Source: Roseomonas sp.
Lineage (GTDB): Bacteria; Pseudomonadota; Alphaproteobacteria; Acetobacterales; Acetobacteraceae
Assembly (NCBI GenBank): GCA_020249925.1
Contig: JADCER010000021.1
Coordinates: 1 to 49,369, forward strand
Direction: 5' to 3'
Length of the DNA stretch: 49,369 nucleotides
This document shows positions 8,348-18,236 of this stretch, piece after piece. Position 1 is the stretch's first letter. Each line of letters opens with the position of its first letter. The translations under genes and the position numbers were made by a program. The notes below the pieces were generated by a model that was not told the origin of the DNA, ran no database searches, and saw only the letters and a list, made by a program, of their open reading frames with translations.

Positions 8348-9568
8348 ATGGGTAGCATTTTTCTCGGGCGTCGCGCGCTTTTGGCCGGCGGGGCCGGGCT
8401 GGCGGCAGCAGCGGCAGGGCGCGGTGCGGCGGCGCAGGGCGCGCCGATCCGCATTGGGGAGCTGAATTCCTATAGCCGCATGGCGGCCTTCTGCATCCCC
8501 TATCGCAACGCCATCCAAATGGCCGCAGAACAGATCAATGCTGCCGGCGGTGTGATGGGCGGGCGGCGGCTGGAATTCATCTTCCGCGATGATGGCGCGA
8601 CACCTGGTGATGCGGTGCGCGTGGCCGAGGAATTGTTGACGCGCGAGAATGTTTCCTTCATCGCCGGCACCTTCCTGTCCAATGTCGGGCTGGCGGTGGC
8701 GGATTTCGCCAATCAACGCAGAAGGCTATTCTTCGCGACCGAACCGCTGAGCGATGCGATCACCATGGCGCAGGGCAATCGCTATACCTGGCGGCTGCGC
8801 CCTTCGACCTTCATGCAAACGCGCATGCTGGTGGAAGCCGCGCGCGGCAGGACGCAAAGGCGCTGGGCGATTGTGGCGCCGAATTACGAATATGGCCAAT
8901 CGGCAGCAGCAAATTTCAAGCGGCTGATCGGTGGTTCGGTTCCTGGTGCGGAAATCATCGCCGAACAATATCCGGCGCTTGGCCGCGTGGATGCGGGCGC
9001 GACAGTGGGCGCGCTTTCCCAGGCGCGGCCGGATGCGATTTTCAATGTGCTGTTCGGTCCGGACCTGACGGCCTTTGTGCGGGAAGGCAATACGCGCGGC
9101 TTGTTTGAACGCCGCCTTGTGCTTTCCCTGCTGACCGGAGAGCCGGAATACATGATCCCGCTTGGCGATGAAGCCCCGGAAGGCTGGGTGGTGACGGGCT
9201 ATCCTTGGGAACAGGCGGAAGGTGCCGCGCATCGCGCTTTTGTCGAAGCCTATCGCGCACGCTTCAATGACACGCCGCGCAAGGGCAGCCTGCTGGGTTA
9301 TGTCACGGTGCAGGTGCTGGCCAATATGCTGAACCGCGCCAATAGCCTGGATAATGAGGTATTGGTGGATACGCTCCGCGATCTGCGCACCGATACGCTG
9401 GTGGGCAATGTGACGATGCGCGGCATTGATCAGCAGGGCACCATGGGCACCTGGGTTGGTGAAACGGTGCTGCGCAATGGCCAGGGCACCATGCGCAATG
9501 CGCGCTATGCCGATGGCGCCGATTACATGTTCCCCGAAGAAGAAGTACGGGCCGCGCGCCGGGCTTGA
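8348..9568 (+). CDS. ABC transporter substrate-binding protein, branched-chain amino acid type
   Basis: Periplasmic binding protein of about 406 residues (Peripla_BP_6 / LivK-like). The ATG at 8348 is chosen over an earlier in-frame start (8318) because AGAGG lies eight bases upstream and it gives a proper signal peptide: GRRALLAGGAGLAAAAAG, with Tat-like twin Arg, cleaved near AAAQGA. The mature part begins PIRIGELNSYS and has the family's INAAGGVMGGRRLEF segment. It heads a four-part importer operon and overlaps the permease gene. Substrate could be a branched-chain amino acid, amide, urea or another small acid; the sequence does not decide. Confidence 0.92.
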   Translation: MGSIFLGRRALLAGGAGLAAAAAGRGAAAQGAPIRIGELNSYSRMAAFCIPYRNAIQMAAEQINAAGGVMGGRRLEFIFRDDGATPGDAVRVAEELLTRENVSFIAGTFLSNVGLAVADFANQRRRLFFATEPLSDAITMAQGNRYTWRLRPSTFMQTRMLVEAARGRTQRRWAIVAPNYEYGQSAAANFKRLIGGSVPGAEIIAEQYPALGRVDAGATVGALSQARPDAIFNVLFGPDLTAFVREGNTRGLFERRLVLSLLTGEPEYMIPLGDEAPEGWVVTGYPWEQAEGAAHRAFVEAYRARFNDTPRKGSLLGYVTVQVLANMLNRANSLDNEVLVDTLRDLRTDTLVGNVTMRGIDQQGTMGTWVGETVLRNGQGTMRNARYADGADYMFPEEEVRAARRA

Positions 9569-11439
9569 GCGTGGAATTCGGTTTTCTGCTGGTCCAGTGC
9601 CTATCGGGCCTGGCCAGCGCATCCTCGCTATTCATCATTGCATCGGGGCTCACGCTTGTCTTTGGTGTGACGCGCATCGTCAATTTCGCGCATGGGTCAT
9701 TCTATATGCTTGGCGCCTATATGGCGGTGACGATCGTGCCCTGGCTATTGCAGATTGAAAGATCGCCAACGCTGTTTTTTGCCGCGGTGCTGATTTCCGC
9801 CCTGGTGGTCGGCGTGCTGGGCGTTGTCATGGAAATCCTGCTGCTGCGGCGCATCTATAAGGTGCCAGAGCTGTTTCAATTGCTGGCGACCTTCGGCGTG
9901 GTGCTGATGGTGCAGGATGCGGTGCTGAAAATCTGGGGGCCGATGGATATTACGGGCCCGCGCGCGCCGGGGCTGCGCCATGGGGTGATGATCCTGGATC
10001 AGCGCTTTCCGGCCTATGAGCTTTTCCTGATCGCTGCCGGGCCGGTGGTTTTGGGCCTGCTGTGGCTGCTGATGAAGAAGACACGCTTTGGGATATTGCT
10101 GCGCGCCGCAACACGAGACCGGGAAATGGTGGGCGCACTTGGCGTCAATCAGGCGATGCTTTTCACCGGCACGCTGTTTCTGGGTGCCTTTCTGGCGGGG
10201 CTTGGTGGCGCCTTGCAAATCCCCCGCGTTTCGGCTTCGGCGCAGATGGATCTTTCCATCATTACCGAGGCTTTTGTGGTGACGGTGATTGGCGGCATGG
10301 GCTCCATCGGTGGTGCCTTTTTGGCGGCGCTGCTGATCGGGCAATTGCAGGCGTTTGGCGTATTGATTTTCCCCAAGATCACGCTGGTGCTGGTGTTTCT
10401 GCTGATGGCGCTGGTGCTGGTGATAAAACCCTGGGGGTTGCTTGGTCGGCCCGAAGCGGCAGCAGGCCATAGCGCCTTGCCGGAAGGTATCATGCGACCG
10501 CGCGGCTTTGCGGCAGCCGAGAAGGCACTTGTGCTGCTGGCGATAGTGGCCGCTGCTGCGGTGCCGATTTTTGGCGATGCCTATGCGATCAAGGTCGCGA
10601 CCGAGGTGCTGATCTTCGCGCTTGCCGCCTTTTCGCTGAATTTCCTGGTGGGCAATGGCGGAATCGTGAGCTTCGGCCATGCGGCCTATTTCGGCCTGGG
10701 TGCCTATGCGAGCGGGTTATTGGTGACGAAACTCGGCATGCCGATGGAACCGGCGCTGATCGCTGCTCCCTTGGCGGGTGGGTTTTTCGCGGCGTTATTC
10801 GGGTTTTTCGTTGTGCGCTTGCAGGGCATTTATCTGGCGATGCTGACCCTTGCTTTCGCGCAAATTGCCTATGCAGTCTGCTTTCAATGGGTGGAGGTCA
10901 CCGGTGGCGATAATGGCATTGTCGGCGTTTGGCCCTCAGCCTGGGCGGCACCGCGCAGCGCCTATCACTATATTGTACTGGTCGCGGCTGTGGCTGGCAT
11001 TTTCGCGCTGCGCCATGTGATCTACGCGCCTTTTGGTGCAAGCCTGCGCGCCGCGCGCGATTCCGCGCCGCGTGCTGAGGCGATTGGGATTGATGTACGG
11101 AGCCACCGCTGGCTTGGCTTTACCATTGCCGGTGCCGCGGCGGGGCTGGCGGGCGGGCTTTACGCATTCTCCAAAGGCTCGATTGATCCGACGCTGCTTG
11201 GGATTCCCTTGTCGGTAGATTTCCTCGCGATGATTTTGCTGGGTGGCATGCAAACCGTGATGGGGCCGGTGTTGGGGGCGGCGGCCTTCCACAGCATCAA
11301 GGATGTCTTTATGCCGCTCACGGATCATTGGCGCTTTCTGCTGGGAGCCTCCATCATTGCGCTGGTGCTGATCTTTCCACGCGGGCTTGGTGGGGCTTAT
11401 GCAGCGCTGCGCGCGCGGCTTTCGGGTGGTGCACCATGA
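9565..11439 (+). CDS. Fused LivH-LivM ABC transporter permease
   Basis: One 624-residue polypeptide holds both membrane halves of a branched-chain-amino-acid-type importer. Residues 1-290 resemble LivH (SGLTLVFGVTRIVNFAHGSF near the start, FVVTVIGGMGSIGGA later). A linker around 290-315 (KPWGLLGRPEAAAG) leads to a LivM-like half (LNFLVGNGGIVSFGHAAYFGLG, then FLAMILLGGMQTVMGPVLGA). These are normally two genes. The start is TTG at 9565, overlapping the previous stop, or GTG at 9571; no clear ribosome binding site decides. The stop overlaps the livG start (ATGA). Confidence 0.92.
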   Translation: MSVEFGFLLVQCLSGLASASSLFIIASGLTLVFGVTRIVNFAHGSFYMLGAYMAVTIVPWLLQIERSPTLFFAAVLISALVVGVLGVVMEILLLRRIYKVPELFQLLATFGVVLMVQDAVLKIWGPMDITGPRAPGLRHGVMILDQRFPAYELFLIAAGPVVLGLLWLLMKKTRFGILLRAATRDREMVGALGVNQAMLFTGTLFLGAFLAGLGGALQIPRVSASAQMDLSIITEAFVVTVIGGMGSIGGAFLAALLIGQLQAFGVLIFPKITLVLVFLLMALVLVIKPWGLLGRPEAAAGHSALPEGIMRPRGFAAAEKALVLLAIVAAAAVPIFGDAYAIKVATEVLIFALAAFSLNFLVGNGGIVSFGHAAYFGLGAYASGLLVTKLGMPMEPALIAAPLAGGFFAALFGFFVVRLQGIYLAMLTLAFAQIAYAVCFQWVEVTGGDNGIVGVWPSAWAAPRSAYHYIVLVAAVAGIFALRHVIYAPFGASLRAARDSAPRAEAIGIDVRSHRWLGFTIAGAAAGLAGGLYAFSKGSIDPTLLGIPLSVDFLAMILLGGMQTVMGPVLGAAAFHSIKDVFMPLTDHWRFLLGASIIALVLIFPRGLGGAYAALRARLSGGAP

Positions 11440-12218
11440 CGCTGCTGGTGGTGGAAAATCTCAACAAGAATTTCGGCGGCGTGGTGGCGGCGCGGAATGT
11501 GAGTTTTGCCCTGGCAGCAGGGGAAATTCTCGCCATGATCGGCCCGAATGGCGCCGGCAAATCCACGAGCTTCAATATGGTGGGCGGGCAGCTACGCCCC
11601 GATAGTGGGCGCGTGGTGTTGGAAGGACAGGCTATTACCGGCCTGCCGCCGCGCGCCATTTGCCGCCTGGGCGTCGGGCGCAGCTTTCAGGTGGCGCAGA
11701 CCTTTCTTTCCATGTCTGTGCTGGAAAATTTGCAAATGGCGCTGATTGCCCATGCCGGGCGCACGCGTGATATGCTGGCACGCAGCAGCGCGCTGTACCG
11801 TGATGAAGCGCTTGCCCTGCTTGCGCAAGTTGGCATGGCAGAAGCGGCGGACCGGCCCATGGGAGCGCTGGCTTATGGTGATGTGAAGCGCGTGGAATTG
11901 GCAATCGCGCTTTCCGGAGCGCCGCGCCTATTGCTCATGGATGAACCTACTGCCGGCATGGCGCCGGCTGAACGCGCCGCGCTGATGCGCCTGGTGGCGG
12001 GCATTGCGCGGCAGTCGCGCATTGGCGTGCTGTTCACCGAACACGATATGGATGCGGTCTTCGCCCATGCGGATCGCATCCTGGTGCTGGTGCGGGGCGA
12101 AATCATCGCCGCCGGCAGCCCGGAAGAAGTGCGTGCCAATCCGGAAGTGCAGCGTGTTTACCTCGGCACTTCAGGTCTGCGCGCCGCCTTGCGCGCCAGG
12201 GCTACGGCGCATGGCTAA
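11436..12218 (+). CDS. livG: ABC transporter ATP-binding protein, LivG type
   Basis: First of two ATPases powering the importer, 260 residues. Walker A is GPNGAGKST (36-44), the signature region LAYGDVKRVELA is the variant usual in LivG, Walker B is LLLMDEP, and the H-loop His sits in FTEHDMD. The C-terminal NPEVQRVYLG tail is typical of the family. The true start is the ATG at 11436 overlapping the permease stop; the longer reading upstream lies inside the permease gene. It overlaps livF by eight bases. Confidence 0.95.
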   Translation: MTLLVVENLNKNFGGVVAARNVSFALAAGEILAMIGPNGAGKSTSFNMVGGQLRPDSGRVVLEGQAITGLPPRAICRLGVGRSFQVAQTFLSMSVLENLQMALIAHAGRTRDMLARSSALYRDEALALLAQVGMAEAADRPMGALAYGDVKRVELAIALSGAPRLLLMDEPTAGMAPAERAALMRLVAGIARQSRIGVLFTEHDMDAVFAHADRILVLVRGEIIAAGSPEEVRANPEVQRVYLGTSGLRAALRARATAHG

Positions 12219-12921
12219 AGCAATGCTGGAAGCAGAAGGCTTGCGCGCCGGCTATGGCCCGGCGGAGATTCTGTTTGGTGTGTCGCTGCGCCTTGCGCGT
12301 GGAGAGGTCGCGGCGCTGATGGGCCGCAATGGCGCGGGCAAATCCACCACGCTGAAGGCGATCATGGGGCTGATCCCGCCACGCGCCGGGCGTGTGCGTT
12401 TCATGGGGCGTGATATTGCGGGGCTCGCCGCCTTTCGCATTGCGCGGCTTGGCCTGGGTTATGTCCCGGAAGATCGGCGCATTTTCACCGATCTGACGGT
12501 CGCGGAAAATCTGGAAGTCGGCCGTCGCGCGGCGGAAGGGGGTGATGCCTGGACGCCGGAGCGGTTGTTTGAGGTTTTTCCGAACCTGGCTTCCATGCGC
12601 CATCGCCGCGCTGCGGCCATGTCCGGCGGGGAACAGCAAATGCTCGCAATTGCGCGCACGTTGATGGGTAATCCAGAAGCTGTTCTGCTGGATGAACCCT
12701 CGGAAGGGCTGGCGCCGGTCATTCTGGAATTGATGGCCGATGCGGTGCTGCGCATGAAGCGCGCGGGCATCGCCGTATTGCTATCAGAACAGAATTTCGA
12801 TTTCGCGGCGGCGGTCGCGGATCGCGCCTATGTGATTGAACGCGGTGAAATCCGCTATGATGGCAGCATGGCAGCGCTGGAAGCCGACTCAGCGCTGCGT
12901 GCGCAACACCTCACGATCTAG
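12211..12921 (+). CDS. livF: ABC transporter ATP-binding protein, LivF type
   Basis: Second importer ATPase, 236 residues. Walker A is GRNGAGKST (38-46); the GYVPEDRRIFTDLTVAENL block is diagnostic of LivF; the signature is MSGGEQQMLAIARTL, Walker B VLLDEPSEGLAP, and a Gln-containing switch SEQNFDF replaces the usual His, as is normal in LivF. It starts at ATG 12211 inside the end of livG. Its stop overlaps the end of the convergent aminotransferase gene by 11 bases, so no terminator lies between them. Confidence 0.95.
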   Translation: MAKAMLEAEGLRAGYGPAEILFGVSLRLARGEVAALMGRNGAGKSTTLKAIMGLIPPRAGRVRFMGRDIAGLAAFRIARLGLGYVPEDRRIFTDLTVAENLEVGRRAAEGGDAWTPERLFEVFPNLASMRHRRAAAMSGGEQQMLAIARTLMGNPEAVLLDEPSEGLAPVILELMADAVLRMKRAGIAVLLSEQNFDFAAAVADRAYVIERGEIRYDGSMAALEADSALRAQHLTI

Positions 12922-14251
12922 GTAGATTGGCAAAAACCTCATCCACTGCCGTGCCAAAGCGTTCCACGATCATCTCCACATCCCGCGCATTCACGATATA
13001 GGGCGGTGAAAGGATCACGTGATCGCCATGCTTCCCGTCAATCGTGCCGCCCATGGGGTAGCACGCCAGACCATGCGCGAAGGCCGCATGCTTGATGCGT
13101 TCATTGACGCCAAGTGCGGGATCGAAAGTGGCTTTGCTCGCGCGGTCTTGGACGAATTCCACCGCCCAGAACAGGCCGCGGCCACGGATATCACCGACAT
13201 GGCGATGATTGCCGAGGCGTTCCATCAACCTGCGTTCCAGAAGCGCACCAGTGGTGCAGACATTGGCGAGCAGGTTTTCTTCCGCGATCACTTCCTGCAC
13301 CGCAAGCGCCGCCGCACAGGCCACAGGATGCGCCTGATAGGTATGGCCATGCTTGAAAGTGCCAGTGCCGCGCTTCAAGGTTTCCACCACGCGCCCATGC
13401 ACCAGAATGCCGCCAATCGGCTGATAGCCACCACCAAGCCCCTTCGCGATCACCTGAATATCCGGCGAAACACCTTCCTGTTCCCAGGCATGCAAGGTGC
13501 CGGTGCGGCCCATGCCGGACATCACCTCATCCAAAATCAATAGCGCACCGTGGCGATCACACACCGCGCGCATGGCCTGGAAATACCCGGGCAGCGCGGT
13601 GGCGCAACCAAGCGTCGCCCCCACCACGGTTTCCGCGCAAAAGGCGATGACATTGCGCGGGCCAAGGCGCTGGAATTCCGCTTCCAGCTCCGCCGCCAGC
13701 CGCGCGACATAATCGGCATCGCTTTCATCATCGCGCCGATCGCGATAGGCATAACAAGGTGAGACATGGCTGAAGGCATCGGACAGGATCGGCGCATAAG
13801 GCGTGCGCCGCGCGATATTGCCACTCGCCGCCAGCGCGCCGAGCGTATTGCCATGATAGGATTGCCGCCGCGCGATGAAGCGCGTGCGCTGCGCCTCACC
13901 CGCTTCCAGAAAATACTGCCGCGCGATTTTAAGGGCGGCTTCCATCCCCTCACTGCCCGAGGAAACGAAATAGGCATGGGTCAACCCGCCTGGCTTATGA
14001 CCGACCAGTACTTCCGCCAGCTTTTCGGCACTGCCCGCGCTGAACAGGGCCGTATGCGCGTAACACAGGCGATCAATCTGCGCCTTCATGGCGGAAACCA
14101 CATGCGGATGACCATGGCCAAGGCAGGCCACGGCCGCACCGCCCGAGCCATCAATCACATCATGCCCGGTGGAATCGCGCAGCCAAATCCCCTGGCCGGA
14201 AACGGCAATGGGCGGGTCCTGCAACAGGTTGCGATGGACGATATGGGACAT
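12911..14251 (-). CDS. Class III aminotransferase, aspartate aminotransferase family
   Basis: PLP-dependent aminotransferase of 446 residues (omega-amino acid / diamino acid group). It shows the PLP-phosphate block VSSGSEGMEAALKIAR, the YHGNTLGALAASG segment, the Asp of LILDEVMSGMGRTG, and the Schiff-base Lys in VIAKGLGGGY. The start at 14251 is supported by AAGGAG about eight bases upstream; a longer reading would run into the neighbouring transporter gene. It lies 59 bases downstream of the nucleoside transporter on the same strand and ends against livF. The substrate is unknown; beta-alanine or another omega-amino acid from pyrimidine breakdown would fit the nucleoside transporter, but this is only inference. 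Confidence 0.92.
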   Translation of the reverse strand: MSHIVHRNLLQDPPIAVSGQGIWLRDSTGHDVIDGSGGAAVACLGHGHPHVVSAMKAQIDRLCYAHTALFSAGSAEKLAEVLVGHKPGGLTHAYFVSSGSEGMEAALKIARQYFLEAGEAQRTRFIARRQSYHGNTLGALAASGNIARRTPYAPILSDAFSHVSPCYAYRDRRDDESDADYVARLAAELEAEFQRLGPRNVIAFCAETVVGATLGCATALPGYFQAMRAVCDRHGALLILDEVMSGMGRTGTLHAWEQEGVSPDIQVIAKGLGGGYQPIGGILVHGRVVETLKRGTGTFKHGHTYQAHPVACAAALAVQEVIAEENLLANVCTTGALLERRLMERLGNHRHVGDIRGRGLFWAVEFVQDRASKATFDPALGVNERIKHAAFAHGLACYPMGGTIDGKHGDHVILSPPYIVNARDVEMIVERFGTAVDEVFANLPRS

Positions 14252-14310
14252 GGCGCGGGCTCCTTCGCGGATATCCTGCCGCGTTATGCCCCGCAGGGCT
14301 AGAAGGTTTT

Positions 14311-15558
14311 TTAGGGCGTCAGCAGCCCAACCACCGCGCCCGTCATGCAGCAGGCGATGGAAGCCGAAACCAGTGATGGCAGGCCAAGGCGCAGAATATC
14401 CGCGCGCCGTTCCGGGCACATGCCGGCCATGCCCGCCACCATAATCCCAACCGATCCGAAATTGGTGAAGCCACATAGCGCATAGGTCAGGATCAGCCGC
14501 GACCGTTCCGAAAGCCCCGCCCCGCCCGATTGCGCGAGTTCCAGGTATGATACGAATTCATTCACCACAATCTTCACGCCAAGCGAAGACGCGACGGTGG
14601 CTGCCTCCGCTGCCGGCACCCCCATCGCCCAAGCCACCGGCCAAAGCACCAGCCCAAGCAGGCGTTGCAGCGTGAAGCCGGTTGCGGGTTCCAGCGCCAT
14701 ATTCACTAACGCCACCAGCGCAACGAACACAATCAGTGACGCCATGATGCCAAGCAGCAGCGAAAGCCCATCCTGCGTGCCGCGCACCAGCGCATCCATG
14801 CTGCTGTCGTAAAGTTTTACGGGTGCGCCGGTATCATGCTCTGGCACGGTGCCAGCGGTATCCGCCGGCAGCATCAGCAGCGCCGCCATGATTGCGGCGG
14901 GTGCGGAAATCAGGCTCGCAGTCAGCAATTGCCCGGCTGCATCCGGCACCACGGGGGCGATCATCAGCGCATAAACCACCAGCGTATTCCCGCTGATGGT
15001 GGCAAGCCCCGCCGTCATCACCACGAAAAGCTCGGCCCGTGTCATGCGCGCCAACCATGCGCGGATCATGAGCGGCGCTTCCACCATGCCGACAAAAACA
15101 TTCGCCGCCACGCCAAAACCCGCCGCGCCGCCAATGCCAAAAAGCCGACGCAGCACCGCCGCCATCACGCGCACAATCGCGGGCAGGATGCCCCAATGAT
15201 AGAACAGCGCGGAAAGCGCACCGACCACCAGAATCAGCGGCAGCGCCTGGAAAAACAGAATGAAGGAAGCACCGGGGCGGAGTTCCTGAAACGGCAAGAC
15301 ACCTCCACCTAGATAGCCAAACACCAGCGATGTGCCGGCCTGGGTTGCGGCCGCCAACGCATTCACCGCATGGCCCAAATAGGCAAAACCCGCGCGCAGC
15401 GGCGCGATATGCAATAGCGCCGCAGCAAGCGTGATTTGCAGCGCAAGCCCCATCACCACCACGCGTGCCGAAACGCCTCGCTTGAACCCACCCAAGCCCC
15501 AAGCCAGCAGGCAAAGCGCCAGCAGGCCAAGGGCGGATTGGACTTGCAGCGCAGTCAT
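14311..15558 (-). CDS. Concentrative nucleoside transporter, CNT/NupC family
   Basis: Inner-membrane nucleoside symporter of about 415 residues, driven by a proton or sodium gradient. Family marks are the early gate region, GFGVAANVFVGMVEAPLMIR with the conserved Glu-Ala-Pro, TISGNTLVVYA, and KIVVNEFVSYLELAQ with the Asn-Glu pair that contacts the sugar. Multiple hydrophobic helices span the length. I prefer ATG 15558; a GTG five codons upstream (15573) is possible. It lies upstream of the aminotransferase and may be transcribed with it. Confidence 0.93.
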   Translation of the reverse strand: MTALQVQSALGLLALCLLAWGLGGFKRGVSARVVVMGLALQITLAAALLHIAPLRAGFAYLGHAVNALAAATQAGTSLVFGYLGGGVLPFQELRPGASFILFFQALPLILVVGALSALFYHWGILPAIVRVMAAVLRRLFGIGGAAGFGVAANVFVGMVEAPLMIRAWLARMTRAELFVVMTAGLATISGNTLVVYALMIAPVVPDAAGQLLTASLISAPAAIMAALLMLPADTAGTVPEHDTGAPVKLYDSSMDALVRGTQDGLSLLLGIMASLIVFVALVALVNMALEPATGFTLQRLLGLVLWPVAWAMGVPAAEAATVASSLGVKIVVNEFVSYLELAQSGGAGLSERSRLILTYALCGFTNFGSVGIMVAGMAGMCPERRADILRLGLPSLVSASIACCMTGAVVGLLTP

Positions 15559-15678
15559 GTCGGTAAATTCCACTTGAGCGGATGATCCAATCGCAGGCCA
15601 GCACTAAGGGCCAGGTAACGCCTGCCAGCCCCGATCCTGGTTTCGATCGGGACCAAGCCTTTCACCGCCTCATCCGCA

Positions 15679-16938
15679 TCAATGGTCATCTTGCCCAGTT
15701 TCCGCAGAATGCGCCTGTTCTTGCGAACCGCTCACAACCTCCTCCAAAAAGCGCTCCACCGCAGCGAAATGTGAGGACCAATCCGGGGCACGCCAATTCT
15801 GCATTCGTTCAAGCTGAGCCGCGCGCATCGGGCTGTTCTCGGCGCTCATCGCCAGGATCGCATCGCGCCAACCGGGGCCATCCAGCGGGTGAAGATAGTC
15901 GGGCACGCCGGCGCCCAGCTCTCGGAAGGCAGGGATATCGCTTGCCAATACGGGTACGCCCATCGCAAGGGCCTCGGCCAGCGGAATGCCATAGCCCTCG
16001 GCAATGGAGGGGAAAAGCAAGGCGCGTGCGCCCCTGATCCAGGGCACCGCCGCAGCATCCGTCAAGCGGCCGAGTTCCAGTACCCGCCCTTGCCAATCAA
16101 CCCGATCCAGCATGGCGAAGGTTGTTGTGTTTTCCCATCCGCGGCGGCCAATGATGACCAGGTCTGGCGCATCCGGCCGGTCAGCAAAGGCTTCCTTCCA
16201 GATTTGCAACATCAGCAGGTGGTTCTTACGTGGCGCGATGTTTGACAGCATGACGCACCATGGCCGGTGGCGTATCGGCGGCGATCCGGGGTGTACGGCG
16301 TGCAGATCAAGCCCCGGATGCGCCACTGCGAAGCGCGGCACGCGCAACCCTTGAGCGGCGAAATAGCGCCGGCATTCCTGGGCTGAGGCAGCCGATACCG
16401 CCAGCGCCCCATCCGCCATGGCCGAAACCAATGCCATGCGCGCTTTTTGCTGTGCCGCGCCGTTGGGTGGGGAATATTCCGGGTGGCTGAGCGGCAGATT
16501 ATCATGCAGCAACGGCACAAAGCGAGCACCCTTGCCCTTGGCTTCGGCTACGGCGCGCGGGGCCAGCAGCATATGGCCTGAGGCGTTGATCAGAACCGCC
16601 CCATGGCCCTGCGTGGCGTCCAGCACGCGGCGCAGGCGAAGGCGGCCTTCGCCCAGCAAATGACCAAGCATGCGCGCGGCTGCCTGTGCCCTGAGCCACG
16701 GGATCGCGCCGCGACGCCCGGCCGCAATGCTTTCCTGTGCTGCCGCAAGGAAGGCGCGGCCTGCCTGATCTGGCAGGGCCGTGAGCTGCCCTTGCGGCGT
16801 GCGCGCCACCAGCGTTACGGAAGAAGGTGGCAAGGCCGCCCAATGCCTTGCATGCGCAAAGACCACACGGTCCACGCCCGAAGGCTGCGTCCAAAGGGGC
16901 GACATCAGCATCATGGTCGTGTCGAACAGGATATGCAC
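15679..16938 (-). CDS. Glycosyltransferase family 4 (GT-B fold)
   Basis: Retaining glycosyltransferase of 419 residues using a nucleotide-sugar donor. The C-terminal half has the GT4 pattern: a conserved Lys in SNIAPRKNH, VIIGRRGW, and the E-x7-E motif in SIAEGYGIPLAEALAMGVPV, followed by DIPAFRELG. The N-terminal half starts HILFDTTMM and holds a GVDRVVFAHA segment. The start codon is GTG. It lies 59 bases after rmuC on the same strand; the acceptor (polysaccharide or lipid) is unknown. GC content matches the neighbours, unlike the glycosyltransferases near the right edge. Confidence 0.9.
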   Translation of the reverse strand: MHILFDTTMMLMSPLWTQPSGVDRVVFAHARHWAALPPSSVTLVARTPQGQLTALPDQAGRAFLAAAQESIAAGRRGAIPWLRAQAAARMLGHLLGEGRLRLRRVLDATQGHGAVLINASGHMLLAPRAVAEAKGKGARFVPLLHDNLPLSHPEYSPPNGAAQQKARMALVSAMADGALAVSAASAQECRRYFAAQGLRVPRFAVAHPGLDLHAVHPGSPPIRHRPWCVMLSNIAPRKNHLLMLQIWKEAFADRPDAPDLVIIGRRGWENTTTFAMLDRVDWQGRVLELGRLTDAAAVPWIRGARALLFPSIAEGYGIPLAEALAMGVPVLASDIPAFRELGAGVPDYLHPLDGPGWRDAILAMSAENSPMRAAQLERMQNWRAPDWSSHFAAVERFLEEVVSGSQEQAHSAETGQDDH

Positions 16939-16997
16939 GGGCAGAGCCTATACACCAGTTGGGCGCAGCGCGCTGTCCAACCTTCCGCAGGGCATCA

Positions 16998-18218
16998 TCA
17001 TGTCGGCAGGATCGGCGTTGGTGGATCGTCCAATTCCAGATCGGCGATGCGCTGGCCACCACGCTTGATGGCACCGACCGAGGTTTCGATCTGGTCCACA
17101 TCCTTTTGCACCTGGCCGAAATGCTTGCGCAGGCTATCGGTGCGGTCTTCCAGCCGGACCACATCCGCCAGCATCTTATCCACTTCCTTGCGAATGCGCC
17201 CCGCTTCCGTGCGCAGCCGCACATCACGCAGCAGCGCGCGCATGGTGCCAAGCACCGCCCAAAGCGTGGTGGGGGAGACGATATAAACGCCGCGCCGTGT
17301 GGCATCCGAAACAAGCGACACGAGCGAGGTATGCAATTCGGCATAAATCGCCTCGGACGGTACAAAAATCAGTGCACCTTCGGCAGTTTCGCCAGGGATG
17401 ATGTAGCGTTCCGCCACATCCTTGATGTGCTTTTGCACATCGGCGGAAAATTGCCGAAGCTTTTGGGTGCGCGTTGCATCATCGACCGCATCGCGCAGCA
17501 GCAGCCAGGATTCCAGCGGAAATTTCGAATCAATCGCAATCGGGCCGGGCGGGTTTGGCAGATGGATCAGGCAATCGGCGCGCTTGCCATTGGAAAGTGT
17601 CGCTTGCAGGGTGAAGGCATCGGAAGGCAAACGGTCCGCGATGATCTGTTCCATTTGGCTTTCGCCAAAGGCACCGCGCGCCTGCTTATTGCCCAGAATA
17701 CCCGCCAGTGTATTCACCTGCGTACCGAGCGCTTCGATATTGCCGCGCGCCGCATCAATCACCGCAAGCCTTTCCTTGATCTCGGCCGAGGTCGCGCCAA
17801 GGCTTGTTGTCATGCGTTCGGTTTGGCTGCTGAGTGCGGCGGAAAGGCTTTCATTCTGCCCCTTGATCGCTTCCGTCAGGCTGCGTTCCGCCTGGGTCAG
17901 CCGATCCGCCATGGCGGCTTCCTGCGCGGCGATGCGTGAGATTTGTTCCTGCACGGCGCCATTCAACACGCGGGTTTGATCCATCACCACGCTATTGACG
18001 CGATCGGCGATATCACCTTCCAGGGAAGCCACGCGTTCGGCCTGGCGTTCCTGCGCGGCGGCCAAAGCGGAAAGCTGGCCAAGCACCATGCCGGCCAGCG
18101 GATCAGGCGCAGGGCGGCGCAGAATCAGTACCAGGGCAATCAGCAGCGCCGCCAATAGAATGGCCAGCGGCAAAACCGCATCCGGTGGCAGCCAACTCGG
18201 CAAGGTCCAATGCTCCAT
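16998..18218 (-). CDS. rmuC: DNA recombination protein RmuC
   Basis: RmuC-family protein of 406 residues, linked to limiting DNA inversions and thought to be nuclease-like. One N-terminal membrane anchor (about 15-33) is followed by a long coiled coil (about 45-150) and the RmuC domain with [27 protein letters not shown] and [11 protein letters not shown] polar C-terminal tail ends the protein. It begins 18 bases after the purH stop, so it is probably co-transcribed with purH. Confidence 0.95.
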   Translation of the reverse strand: MEHWTLPSWLPPDAVLPLAILLAALLIALVLILRRPAPDPLAGMVLGQLSALAAAQERQAERVASLEGDIADRVNSVVMDQTRVLNGAVQEQISRIAAQEAAMADRLTQAERSLTEAIKGQNESLSAALSSQTERMTTSLGATSAEIKERLAVIDAARGNIEALGTQVNTLAGILGNKQARGAFGESQMEQIIADRLPSDAFTLQATLSNGKRADCLIHLPNPPGPIAIDSKFPLESWLLLRDAVDDATRTQKLRQFSADVQKHIKDVAERYIIPGETAEGALIFVPSEAIYAELHTSLVSLVSDATRRGVYIVSPTTLWAVLGTMRALLRDVRLRTEAGRIRKEVDKMLADVVRLEDRTDSLRKHFGQVQKDVDQIETSVGAIKRGGQRIADLELDDPPTPILPT

Positions 18219-18236
18219 GCGGCCCCTATACCCGCT

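Noticed and set aside
15630..15651. Hairpin CCCGATC/GATCGGG between the CNT and GT4 genes as a terminator
   Set aside because: Seven-base stem, but no T-run on either strand and a purine-rich flank; too weak to call.
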